From positions 62,001 to 126,000 of the forward strand of contig CANQTF010000005.1 of NCBI GenBank assembly GCA_947626745.1: DNA of 64,000 nucleotides. Direction: 5' to 3'. Of this stretch, positions 47,454 to 54,640 are shown one piece after another (position 1 is the stretch's first letter; every line of letters starts with the position of its first letter). The stretch is from an uncultured Lachnospiraceae bacterium (lineage in GTDB: Bacteria > Bacillota > Clostridia > Lachnospirales > Lachnospiraceae). A model generated the notes under the pieces. That model ran no database searches, was not told the DNA's origin, and worked only from the letters and a program-made list of their open reading frames with translations. A program made the translations under genes and the position numbers.

Positions 47454-48860
47454 ATGAAACGGGTCAATCAGATTTTGGTGGTTTTTATTTTTGCGCTGAC
47501 GGCAGTTCTGATAGCGGTGGCCGCGCTGCGGGCCTATGATGTCTACGAGACGGACAGGCGTCTTGCAAGAGAGCAGGAGGAGCTGGAGATCGCGCAGGTC
47601 TATGAAAGAAATAAAGAGGCCCAGAGCCGTGTGGGCGAGATGGAGGCAGAGATCTATGAACTGACAAAGGATAAGGAGGAGCTGCGGCGGTTTATAGACA
47701 ATATACAGAACGGGAAGCCCGCCGAGGATACGGCGGACGAGACGGCAGACGGTGCGGTATCGGGAAACGACGGCCTGTCGGAAAATGATGCCGAGGCGGC
47801 ATATGACGGTCAAACGGTATCCGGGAACGGCGCCGTGTCCGGCAACACGGTATCGGGGAACACGGTGTCCGGCAACACGGTATCCGGGAACACGGTATCC
47901 GGAAATACGGTATCGGGGAATACGGTGTCCGGCAACACGGTATCCGGGAATACGGTATCGGGCAACGCGGTATCCGAAAATACGGTATCCGGGAATGGGA
48001 CCGCCGGTCATATGACGCTGGCGGAGCGCAGACAGCTTCGCAGTTCTATGGAGGAGACACAGTCGGTCAATCGGGAGGACAGAGAGCATATCGCCGGCAG
48101 CCATATTGATTTTTCCGGAAAGAAGATCGCTTGTCTGGGGGACAGCATCACGGCGGCGTCCAATCTGGAAAATGAGGAGAACTATCAGCAGTACTCCTAT
48201 CCCTCGCAGCTAAAGGAAGTGCTTGGCGCCGAGGAAGTCTACAATCTGGGCATCGGCGGTTCCTCCATAGGCAGATACTGGCTGGAAGCATATGTGGACC
48301 GCTATCGGGAGATTCCGGAGGATGTGGATATCATTATCATAATGGGCGGCACGAACGACGGCTTCTGCGCTTCCGAGAAGGAGTTTGGCAGCTTGGACGA
48401 GAGGGCTTACCGCACCTTCTGCGGAGATCTGGACGAGCTGATGCGCGGGCTGCGCGAAGATTATCCCGATGCGGATATCTTTTTTGCCACACCGCTTCCG
48501 AATATCCTCCATGATTATCTGATGAGCGAGCGGGACTATCTGCTGCCGCAGCAGCGGTTTGCGGACGCGATCCTGACGCTGGCGGACGAGTACGGCTATC
48601 AGGTGGTCGATCTGTACAACGCCAACATACTGGACTCCCATGACGTCGATATCGTGACGGATTATATGCCGGACGGCGTACACGGCAATCATGAAGGCTA
48701 CAGGATCCTTGCGGAGCATTTCGCCTCCGAACTGATCCGGTACTACGAGATCGGGGAGAAAACGGTGTCCGGCAGCGATGCGGACGCGCTGTCCGAGAAC
48801 AGTGTGGGTGCCGTGTCCGGCGATCACGCGGACGCGGTGTCGGCGGATGCGCCCGACTGA
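47454..48860 (+). CDS. Membrane-anchored SGNH/GDSL hydrolase with VSGN tandem repeats
   Basis: A 468-residue protein with an N-terminal signal anchor (about 5-25), a coiled-coil-like segment (30-85), a repeat zone (about 120-182) and an SGNH hydrolase domain (about 215-430). Block I is IACLGDSITAAS with the nucleophile Ser, Gly is in GIGGSSIGRYW, the Asn block is GGTNDGF, and the Asp-His pair is in PDGVHGNHEGY. The repeat zone has TVSGN-type pentapeptides; the C-terminal tail has VSGSDADALSENSVGAVSG, the same theme. It probably acts outside the membrane on an acyl or acetyl ester, for example on a wall polymer; the substrate is not known. It separates rlmB from sigH. Confidence 0.85.
   Translation: MKRVNQILVVFIFALTAVLIAVAALRAYDVYETDRRLAREQEELEIAQVYERNKEAQSRVGEMEAEIYELTKDKEELRRFIDNIQNGKPAEDTADETADGAVSGNDGLSENDAEAAYDGQTVSGNGAVSGNTVSGNTVSGNTVSGNTVSGNTVSGNTVSGNTVSGNTVSGNAVSENTVSGNGTAGHMTLAERRQLRSSMEETQSVNREDREHIAGSHIDFSGKKIACLGDSITAASNLENEENYQQYSYPSQLKEVLGAEEVYNLGIGGSSIGRYWLEAYVDRYREIPEDVDIIIIMGGTNDGFCASEKEFGSLDERAYRTFCGDLDELMRGLREDYPDADIFFATPLPNILHDYLMSERDYLLPQQRFADAILTLADEYGYQVVDLYNANILDSHDVDIVTDYMPDGVHGNHEGYRILAEHFASELIRYYEIGEKTVSGSDADALSENSVGAVSGDHADAVSADAPD
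47847..47996 (+). repeat. 15-base tandem repeats encoding TVSGN pentapeptides
   Basis: Ten contiguous 15-base units (eight TVSGN, one AVSEN, one TVSGN), preceded by TVSGN-GAVSGN. Third codon positions differ between units, so the array is not brand new, although several units are identical. The unit length is a multiple of three, so number changes would alter linker length without breaking the frame. Confidence 0.9.
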
Positions 48861-48884
48861 CGGAAGGCGGATAGAAGGTCAGGC

Positions 48885-49523
48885 ATGGAAGACAGACGAA
48901 AGCAGGAATACGGACAATACAGTGACGAGGAGCTTATCGTCCGTCTCAGGGACGGGGACAGCGGCGTCACGGAATACCTTATGGACAAGTATAAAAATCT
49001 TGTCCGCAGCAAGGCAAAGTCCATGTATATACTCGGGGCAGACAGCGAGGATCTGATTCAGGAGGGCATGATCGGTCTGTTCAAGGCGCTGCGGGATTAC
49101 GACAGCGGCCGGGACGCGAGCTTTTTGACCTTTGCCGATCTGTGCGTGTCCAGACAGATGTACACGGCAGTGCAGACGTCCAGACGGCAAAAGCACATAC
49201 CGCTCAACACATATGTGCCCCTGTACGGAAACAGGGCCGAGGACTCGGAGGAAGAGTCGGAGATTCTGGCGAACGTGCTGGCGGCGCGCGCAGGACAGAG
49301 CCCGGAGGAAGTCCTGATCGACAGGGAAAATGCGGCGCAGCTGGAGCAGGAGATCGAAAGGGAGCTGAGCAGCTTTGAGAAGCAGGTGCTCGATCTGTAT
49401 CTGACCGGTATGCGTTACCAGCAGATCGCGAAGGTGCTGGGCCGGGACGAGAAGTCTACGGACAACGCGCTGCAGAGGATCAAGAGCAAGCTGAAAAAAC
49501 GTTTGAACAGGCAGCAGACTTGA
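48885..49523 (+). CDS. sigH: RNA polymerase sigma factor SigH (sigma-30) family
   Basis: A 212-residue group 3 sigma factor of the stationary-phase/sporulation-initiation type. Region 2 reads YSDEELIVRLRDGDSGVTEY, LIQEGMIGLFKALRDYD and SFLTFADLCVSRQMYTAV; region 4 ends with LTGMRYQQIAKVLGRDEKS. Its location after cysS-mrnC-rlmB matches Bacillus. In many Firmicutes rpmG-secE-nusG follow, but they are not here. The tRNA-Thr promoter -35 overlaps its stop codon. Confidence 0.93.
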   Translation: MEDRRKQEYGQYSDEELIVRLRDGDSGVTEYLMDKYKNLVRSKAKSMYILGADSEDLIQEGMIGLFKALRDYDSGRDASFLTFADLCVSRQMYTAVQTSRRQKHIPLNTYVPLYGNRAEDSEEESEILANVLAARAGQSPEEVLIDRENAAQLEQEIERELSSFEKQVLDLYLTGMRYQQIAKVLGRDEKSTDNALQRIKSKLKKRLNRQQT

Positions 49524-49549
49524 CAAAGCCGAAATGCCTATGCTATACT
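49520..49549 (+). promoter_or_regulatory. Promoter of tRNA-Thr
   Basis: A perfect TTGACA (49520-49525) and TATACT (49544-49549) with an 18-base spacer. The -35 overlaps the sigH stop codon. Confidence 0.8.
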
Positions 49550-49585
49550 ACAGTTCGGTGACCGGGCGCGGCCCGTCACCGGCAT

Positions 49586-49658
49586 GCTGCTGTAGCACAG
49601 TCGGTAGTGCGTCGCATTGGTAGTGCGGAGGTCACGGGTCCGATTCCCGTCAGCAGCT
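49586..49658 (+). tRNA. tRNA-Thr (anticodon GGT)
   Basis: The acceptor stem GCTGCTG pairs with CAGCAGC, the D arm is GCAC/GTGC, and the anticodon stem is TCGCA/TGCGG with loop TTGGTAG giving anticodon GGT. The T arm is ACGGG/CCCGT with TCCGATT. The discriminator is T and CCA is not encoded. A consensus promoter lies 37 bases upstream and a strong terminator follows, so it is its own transcription unit. Confidence 0.93.
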
Positions 49659-49662
49659 CGCC

Positions 49663-49689
49663 AAAAGCCCGGAGAAATCCGGGCTTTTT
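49663..49689 (+). terminator. Rho-independent terminator after tRNA-Thr
   Basis: AAAAGCCCGG pairs with CCGGGCTTTTT over a six-base AGAAAT loop, ending in five T residues. Confidence 0.9.
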
Positions 49690-49695
49690 CATGTA

Positions 49696-49784
49696 CGCGA
49701 GCAATGAGCCAAGCTGACAAGCCTGCTTGTCAATTTGGCGAATGCCGCGATAACGAGTGAAACCCGCAGAGCGTGTTTCAGCTC
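49696..49784 (+). repeat. Structured two-hairpin element, copy B
   Basis: The outer 18-base (49696-49713) and 17-base (49734-49750) blocks are identical to copy A at 17.8 kb, while the inner 20 bases differ but still pair: TGACAAG (49715-49721), loop CCTG, CTTGTCA (49726-49732). A second hairpin follows, CGAG-T-GAAAC (49754-49763) with GTTTC-A-GCTCG (49774-49784), then TTTT. Both copies stand just after a terminator and upstream of a gene. The remaining 49785-49898 is AT-rich leader for spoVAA. Confidence 0.75.
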
Positions 49785-49898
49785 GTTTTATGTTGCATTT
49801 CATGTTGCATATGTCTATATTTTCACGCAGAGTCTCCGCATAAAATCCCCACGAAAAAAGCATAATGATATTGTGTACGGACAGGAAAGGAAAAAGTT

Positions 49899-50534
49899 AT
49901 GTCAACCAATAAAGCGACAATCTACATTAAGGCGGAGCAGAATGTGGAGCTGCAGACGGAGGACGTCTTCGTCAAGGATATCGCCAAGATCGCCTGTGGC
50001 GATCCGCAGACGCTCGCCAAGGTGAAAGCCGTCAAGCTGCATCGTTTTCAGAAAGGACAGCCGAAAAGACAGGTCATCAGTCTGTTAAAGGTGATCGAGG
50101 AGATCGGCAAGGTATGCCCGAACGCCGATGTGCAGAGCCTCGGAGAGCCCGCCGTCATGGTGGAGTACATTGACGTGGACAGGCACAAAGGCCCGCTGCA
50201 GACTGCGAAGCTGGTCTTCGTGGCGCTTGTGAGCTTCTTCGGAACGGCCTTTACGATCATGGCTTTTCACAACGATATCGGGATCCATGAGGTGTTCTCC
50301 AAGATATATGAGATGGTGACAGGCAGCGCGGGGGACGGCTACGGGATCCTGGAGCTGTCCTACTCGGTGGGGCTGGCCGTCGGCATTATCGTCTTTTTCA
50401 ACCATATCGGGGGCAGGAGGATCACCAAGGATCCGACGCCTATCGAGGTCGAGATGCGCATCTACGAGGAGGACGTCAACAAGGCGCTCATTGAGACGGC
50501 GGACAGGGAGGGGAAGACCATTGATGTTTCTTAG
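49899..50534 (+). CDS. spoVAA: Stage V sporulation protein AA
   Basis: A 211-residue membrane protein of the SpoVA complex, which moves dipicolinic acid into the forespore and out during germination. A soluble N-terminal part (TIYIKAEQNVELQTEDVFVK, KPKRQVI-like, LLKVIEEIGKVCPNADVQ) is followed by two membrane helices (around 115-135 and 165-185). AGGAAAGGAAAAAGTT precedes the ATG. It overlaps spoVAB by 11 bases. Its presence is the clearest sign of a spore former. Confidence 0.9.
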   Translation: MSTNKATIYIKAEQNVELQTEDVFVKDIAKIACGDPQTLAKVKAVKLHRFQKGQPKRQVISLLKVIEEIGKVCPNADVQSLGEPAVMVEYIDVDRHKGPLQTAKLVFVALVSFFGTAFTIMAFHNDIGIHEVFSKIYEMVTGSAGDGYGILELSYSVGLAVGIIVFFNHIGGRRITKDPTPIEVEMRIYEEDVNKALIETADREGKTIDVS

Positions 50535-51021
50535 ACAGCTTCTGCTCGCCGTCATCGGGATAAGCAGCGGCCTGATCGTGTCGGCGGGCGTGTTCACGGT
50601 ATTGATCTCGGTGGGTCTTATCCCGCGTTTCGCGGGCAAGATGCACGTGGCGCGAAAGATCTTCGTGCTGGAGGAAATGGTGGTATTGGGTACACTGGCC
50701 GGCGGTTTCCTAAGCATATTCAGCGATTGGGGCATGATCGGCAGGTTCGTGCGGAAACACGCGCTGTTCGGGGAGAGCGCCACGGAGGGCGTGTGGCGGC
50801 TGATCGGGACTGCGATCCTCGTGGTATTCGGCGTGTTCGCGGGTATTTTCGTGGGCTGCCTTGCGTTGGCCATAGCGGAGATGCTCAACACGATACCGGT
50901 ATTCGCCAGAAGGATCGGGTTCCGGCACGGGTTAGGCATAGCGATCCTGGCGGTAGCCCTCGGGAAACTGGCCGGCAGCCTGATCTATTTTACGCAGCAG
51001 GTATATCTGCACGGCGGGTGA
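50524..51021 (+). CDS. spoVAB: Stage V sporulation protein AB
   Basis: A 165-residue integral membrane protein with four to five hydrophobic segments (LLLAVIGISSGLIVSAGVF, GTLAGGFLSIF, LIGTAILVVFGVFAGIFVG). SpoVAB accompanies SpoVAA in the operon and has no known enzymatic motif. ATG 50524 lies inside the end of spoVAA; GGGAGGGG is about 11 bases upstream. Confidence 0.88.
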   Translation: MFLRQLLLAVIGISSGLIVSAGVFTVLISVGLIPRFAGKMHVARKIFVLEEMVVLGTLAGGFLSIFSDWGMIGRFVRKHALFGESATEGVWRLIGTAILVVFGVFAGIFVGCLALAIAEMLNTIPVFARRIGFRHGLGIAILAVALGKLAGSLIYFTQQVYLHGG

Positions 51022-51065
51022 GGCAAAGGATATCTTATAGATGTAAACGGAAAGGAATAGCGGAT

Positions 51066-51554
51066 ATGACAGGGAACAAACAACAGCCGAAGACAGAACG
51101 GCAGAAAAAAGAGCAGGAATACAGACAGCACGTGGAGCAGGTGACGCCCAAGTACAGTCTGCCCTATCAGATGATCAAGGCCTTCGTTTTGGGCGGCCTG
51201 ATCTGTGTGCTGGGACAGGCGGTCCTGAATACGGCCACGCAGAAGCTTGGGCTGGACAAGGAGACGGCGGCCGCCTGGTGCTCCATGCTGCTCGTGCTGG
51301 CCAGCGTGCTGCTCACGGGCTTTAATATCTATCCGAAACTGGTGGAGTGGGGAGGCGCGGGGGCGCTCGTGCCGATCACGGGGTTTGCCAACTCCGTGGC
51401 GTCGGCGGCCATCGAGTATCAGAAGGAAGGGCAGGTATTCGGCATCGGCTGCAAGATCTTCACCATAGCCGGGCCGGTGATCCTGTTCGGTATCGTCACG
51501 AGCTGGGGACTGGGACTCTTATACTGGATCGGCACGCTGCTTAGCATCGCGTAG
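51066..51554 (+). CDS. spoVAC: Stage V sporulation protein AC
   Basis: A 162-residue SpoVAC/SpoVAE-family membrane protein, in Bacillus a mechanosensitive channel for dipicolinic acid. A polar N-terminus (KTERQKKEQEYRQHVEQV) is followed by hydrophobic segments with YQMIKAFVLGGLICVLGQ, LTGFNIYPKLVEWGGAG and VPITGFANSVASAAIEY. In most spore formers spoVAD and spoVAE(b) follow; here the next gene is cbiD, so the operon is cut short or split. Confidence 0.92.
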   Translation: MTGNKQQPKTERQKKEQEYRQHVEQVTPKYSLPYQMIKAFVLGGLICVLGQAVLNTATQKLGLDKETAAAWCSMLLVLASVLLTGFNIYPKLVEWGGAGALVPITGFANSVASAAIEYQKEGQVFGIGCKIFTIAGPVILFGIVTSWGLGLLYWIGTLLSIA

Positions 51555-51617
51555 CATGACCGTGCGGCCGTTTCCGGGCTTCTGTACAAAAAAGATGATT
51601 TTATGTCCGGAGAATGT

Positions 51618-51623
51618 TATAAT
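51618..51623 (+). promoter_or_regulatory. Putative -10 box (TATAAT) before the cobalamin cluster
   Basis: A consensus TATAAT lies 41 bases before cbiD; no good -35 is seen. The whole spoVAC-cbiD gap is 110 bases and contains no B12-box-like sequence (GCCACTG), so a standard cobalamin riboswitch is not visible. Confidence 0.45.
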
Positions 51624-51664
51624 GTGATAGATGCGAAAGAAGACATGACACGGACACGAAGCCT

Positions 51665-52813
51665 ATGGACCGCTATATTTACAGAGAGCAGAAAAAACTG
51701 AGGCTCGGCTACACGACGGGTGTCTGCGCGGCGGCGGCGGTAAAAGCGGCGGCGCAGATGCTCCTGACGGGCAGGGTCGTGGAGCAGACCGAGCTTGTGA
51801 CGCCAGGGGGGATCCCGCTCACGCTGCAGATCGAGAAGATCTCGGCCGGCAAAGACCGGGTACATTGCGCCGTCAGAAAAGATGCGGGCGACGACCCCGA
51901 CGTGACGGACGGCGTCTACATTTACGCCTGTGTGGAAAAGACGGACGGCGGCATGGAAGTAGACGGCGGCGAGGGCGTCGGCAGGGTGACGAGGCCCGGG
52001 CTGGATCAGCCTGTCGGCAGCGCGGCGATCAACTCCGTTCCCCGCCGTATGATGACGGCAGTGATGCAGGAGACAGCGGGCGATTGCGGCTATGAGGGCG
52101 GGCTGCGGGCCGTCATCTCTGTGCCGGAGGGCGCAGAGCTTGCAAAGCGCACGCTGAACGAAAAGCTGGGGATCACAGGCGGCATCTCGATACTCGGCAC
52201 ATCGGGGATCGTGGAGCCCATGAGCACACAGGCGCTGCTTGACACCATTCATGCGCAGGTCAGTATGTATGCCGCGCAGGGCGGCAGGGATCTTATCCTC
52301 ACGCCCGGCAATTACGGAGAGACTTTTCTGGCCGGTCAGCTTGGCTTGGATCTGGAGCATACGGTGAAGTGCGGCAATTTCATCGGCAGTACGATCGATA
52401 TGGCGTACGAGTTTAAGCTGCGCAGTCTGCTGCTGGTCGGTCATCTGGGAAAGCTCGTGAAGCTGGGGAGCGGCATTATGAATACCCACTCAGCTTATGC
52501 GGACGGCAGGATGGAGACGCTGGCGAGCTGTGTGCTGCTGGCGGGCGGCGACGCCGCGCTGGCGTGCAGTATGCTCTCCTGCGGCACGACGGACGAGGCG
52601 GTGGAACTGCTGCGGACGGCCTCTTTTCTGGAGAGGACGATGGTGCAGCTTATGCGCAGGATACACGCCGTGTTATCCGGGCGCGCGTGTGCGGGTCTTG
52701 CGGTGGAGGCGGTCGTCTTTTCCAACCGGTACGGGCTCCTCGGCATGACGGAGGGGGCGGAAGGGCTGATACGGTTACATAGAGCGGCGGCAGAGAAAGG
52801 CGAAAACGCATGA
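51665..52813 (+). CDS. cbiD: Cobalt-precorrin-5B (C1)-methyltransferase CbiD
   Basis: A 382-residue enzyme specific to the anaerobic (early cobalt insertion) cobalamin route. The N-terminus KLRLGYTTGVCAAAAVKAAA, then VTPGGIPLTL, and VGRVTRPGLDQPVGSAAINS and GGISILGTSGIVEPMS are typical. Length fits the family. It opens the cobalamin cluster 110 bases after spoVAC, behind a TATAAT box. Anaerobic enzymes CbiG, CbiH, CbiJ and CbiE-CbiT are also encoded here; CbiL, CbiC, CbiK, CbiB and CbiP are not in this window. Confidence 0.95.
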   Translation: MDRYIYREQKKLRLGYTTGVCAAAAVKAAAQMLLTGRVVEQTELVTPGGIPLTLQIEKISAGKDRVHCAVRKDAGDDPDVTDGVYIYACVEKTDGGMEVDGGEGVGRVTRPGLDQPVGSAAINSVPRRMMTAVMQETAGDCGYEGGLRAVISVPEGAELAKRTLNEKLGITGGISILGTSGIVEPMSTQALLDTIHAQVSMYAAQGGRDLILTPGNYGETFLAGQLGLDLEHTVKCGNFIGSTIDMAYEFKLRSLLLVGHLGKLVKLGSGIMNTHSAYADGRMETLASCVLLAGGDAALACSMLSCGTTDEAVELLRTASFLERTMVQLMRRIHAVLSGRACAGLAVEAVVFSNRYGLLGMTEGAEGLIRLHRAAAEKGENA

Positions 52814-52853
52814 GGGCGGCAGCGTCCGCTTTGCGGCGCCGGGAGGAACGGGA

Positions 52854-53633
52854 ATGGTAGATTTTGTCGGTGCTGGGCCGGGTGCGCCGGATCTGATCAC
52901 GGTGCGCGGCAGAGAATTGATCGAGGCTGCCGATTGTATCATATATGCGGGTTCGCTGGTGAATCCGGCGCTGTTGGATCATGCCGGAGAAGGCTGCCTC
53001 ATATATGACAGCGCCAAGATGCACTTGGAAGAGGTGATCGGCGTGATGGAGCGGATGGAGGCGCAGGGCAGGAATACCGTCAGGCTGCACACGGGCGATC
53101 CGTCTCTGTACGGGGCGGTCAGGGAGCAGATGGACGCTCTGCGGGAGAGAGGCATCGCTTTCCGGATCTGTCCGGGCGTCAGCAGCTTCTGCGGTGCGGC
53201 CGCAGCGCTGGAGGCGGAGTACACGCTGCCCGAAGTGAGCCAGAGCGTTATCATCACGCGCATGGAGGGCAGGACGGCTGTGCCCGACCGCGAAAAATTA
53301 CATCTGCTGGCAGAACACGGGGCGACGATGATCCTCTTTCTCAGCTGCGGCATGGCAGAGCAGGTGCAGCAGGAGCTGCTGCGCGGGGCGTACAAGCCCG
53401 AAACCCCCTGCGCTATCGTCTACAAGGCGACGTGGGAGGACGAAAAGGTGATCCGCGGCACGGTTGGAGAGTTATGTAAACTTGCGGCGGACAACGGCAT
53501 TGCGGGGACGGCGCTGATCGTGGTGGGCGATGTGCTGGGGGACGACTACGGGCTGTCCAAGCTGTATGACAGGCATTTCACGACGGCATACCGCAAGGGA
53601 GAGCCGTCCGATGACGATAAGAAGATATCGTGA
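52854..53633 (+). CDS. cbiF: Cobalt-precorrin-4 C11-methyltransferase CbiF (CobM)
   Basis: A 259-residue SAM-dependent uroporphyrin-III-C-methyltransferase-family enzyme. Motifs: VDFVGAGPGAPDLITVRG, LHTGDPSLYGAVREQMD and PGVSSFCGAAAAL, all typical of CbiF. GGGAGGAACGGGA precedes the ATG. The C-terminal GELCKLA is encoded by one copy of the TTATGTAAAC motif (53472-53481). Confidence 0.95.
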   Translation: MVDFVGAGPGAPDLITVRGRELIEAADCIIYAGSLVNPALLDHAGEGCLIYDSAKMHLEEVIGVMERMEAQGRNTVRLHTGDPSLYGAVREQMDALRERGIAFRICPGVSSFCGAAAALEAEYTLPEVSQSVIITRMEGRTAVPDREKLHLLAEHGATMILFLSCGMAEQVQQELLRGAYKPETPCAIVYKATWEDEKVIRGTVGELCKLAADNGIAGTALIVVGDVLGDDYGLSKLYDRHFTTAYRKGEPSDDDKKIS

Positions 53634-53655
53634 GACAGGAGAGGAGAGAAAGATC

Positions 53656-54600
53656 ATGAAACCGGTAAATCCAAGGGCAACACATGAGGCGAGAAGGCTT
53701 TTGCGCTATCTTTCCGCTATCGGCGGGCGGGGGATCGTCACGGGACAGCACACGCAGACCGTGGCGATGGAAGAGATCGAGGAGATCAGGCGGGTCACGG
53801 GCAAAGAACCGGCGCTCCGCGGCTTTGAGCTGCTTTCCTATTCCCCGAACATACGGTATGAGACGGGCGACGAGGCGTGCCGCACGGAGATCGACGAGAA
53901 CAGGAACACGCTGGAGCAGGCGCGCATCTTCGGGCGCAGCGGCGGCATCGTGACTTTTACATGGCACTGGTTTTCGCCGATAGGCGGCAGGGACAAGAGC
54001 TTCTACGCGAAGAACACGGACTTTGATCCGGCGAGGGTCCTTCTGCAGGGCACAGAGGAGCGGGCAGCGTTCTATCATGATCTGGATGTGATGGCGGGCT
54101 GTCTGATGCCTTTTCGGGACGAGGATATCCCGATCCTGTGGCGGCCGTTTCACGAGGCGGAGGGCGAGTGGTTCTGGTGGGGAAGAAAAGGACCCGCCGT
54201 GGCCGCCGGCCTGTATCGCATGATGTACGAGTATTTTGTGGAGGTGTATCATCTCGACAATCTTCTCTGGGTGTGGAACTGCCCTCTGCAGGAAGGATAT
54301 CCGGGCGACGACGTGGTGGATATCATCTCGCGCGATATCTATGCCGAGAAAGGCACGAGATCGGATTACCGCAGGGAGTACGAGGAGCTGGCCGCCCTCA
54401 CGCAGGAGGATAAGCCTGTGGCGCTGGCGGAGGTCGGTATCCTGCCGGATTTGGAGCAGCTCGCCAAGAGCCGCGTGCCCTGGTGCTATTTTATGACATG
54501 GAGCAAAGAGTTCATGCTGGGCGACGAGTACAACAGCCGCGAGTCGCTGCGGGCAGTCTATGAAAGCCCGTATGCGGTGACTTATCCCGCGGGCATATGA
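53656..54600 (+). CDS. Glycoside hydrolase family 26 protein (beta-mannanase-like), cytoplasmic
   Basis: A 314-residue TIM-barrel glycosidase. The GH26 pattern is clear: IVTGQHTQT, TFTWHWFSPIGG, WRPFHEAEGEWFWWG with the acid/base Glu, and ALAEVGILPD with the nucleophile Glu. It has no signal peptide or membrane segment, so it should act inside the cell on imported beta-mannosides or related oligosaccharides. It sits between cbiF and cbiG on the same strand with a 22-base gap upstream and a 40-base gap downstream, hence probably in their transcript. A role in cobalamin synthesis is not known; it may simply ride along. Confidence 0.9.
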   Translation: MKPVNPRATHEARRLLRYLSAIGGRGIVTGQHTQTVAMEEIEEIRRVTGKEPALRGFELLSYSPNIRYETGDEACRTEIDENRNTLEQARIFGRSGGIVTFTWHWFSPIGGRDKSFYAKNTDFDPARVLLQGTEERAAFYHDLDVMAGCLMPFRDEDIPILWRPFHEAEGEWFWWGRKGPAVAAGLYRMMYEYFVEVYHLDNLLWVWNCPLQEGYPGDDVVDIISRDIYAEKGTRSDYRREYEELAALTQEDKPVALAEVGILPDLEQLAKSRVPWCYFMTWSKEFMLGDEYNSRESLRAVYESPYAVTYPAGI

Positions 54601-54640
54601 CGGTCGGCGGCAGACCGGGATACATAGGGTAACGTGCGTT

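Noticed and set aside
47847-47996. Regular repeats resembling a CRISPR array
   Set aside because: Units are 15 bases, contiguous and without spacers, in frame inside a hydrolase gene; no cas genes nearby.
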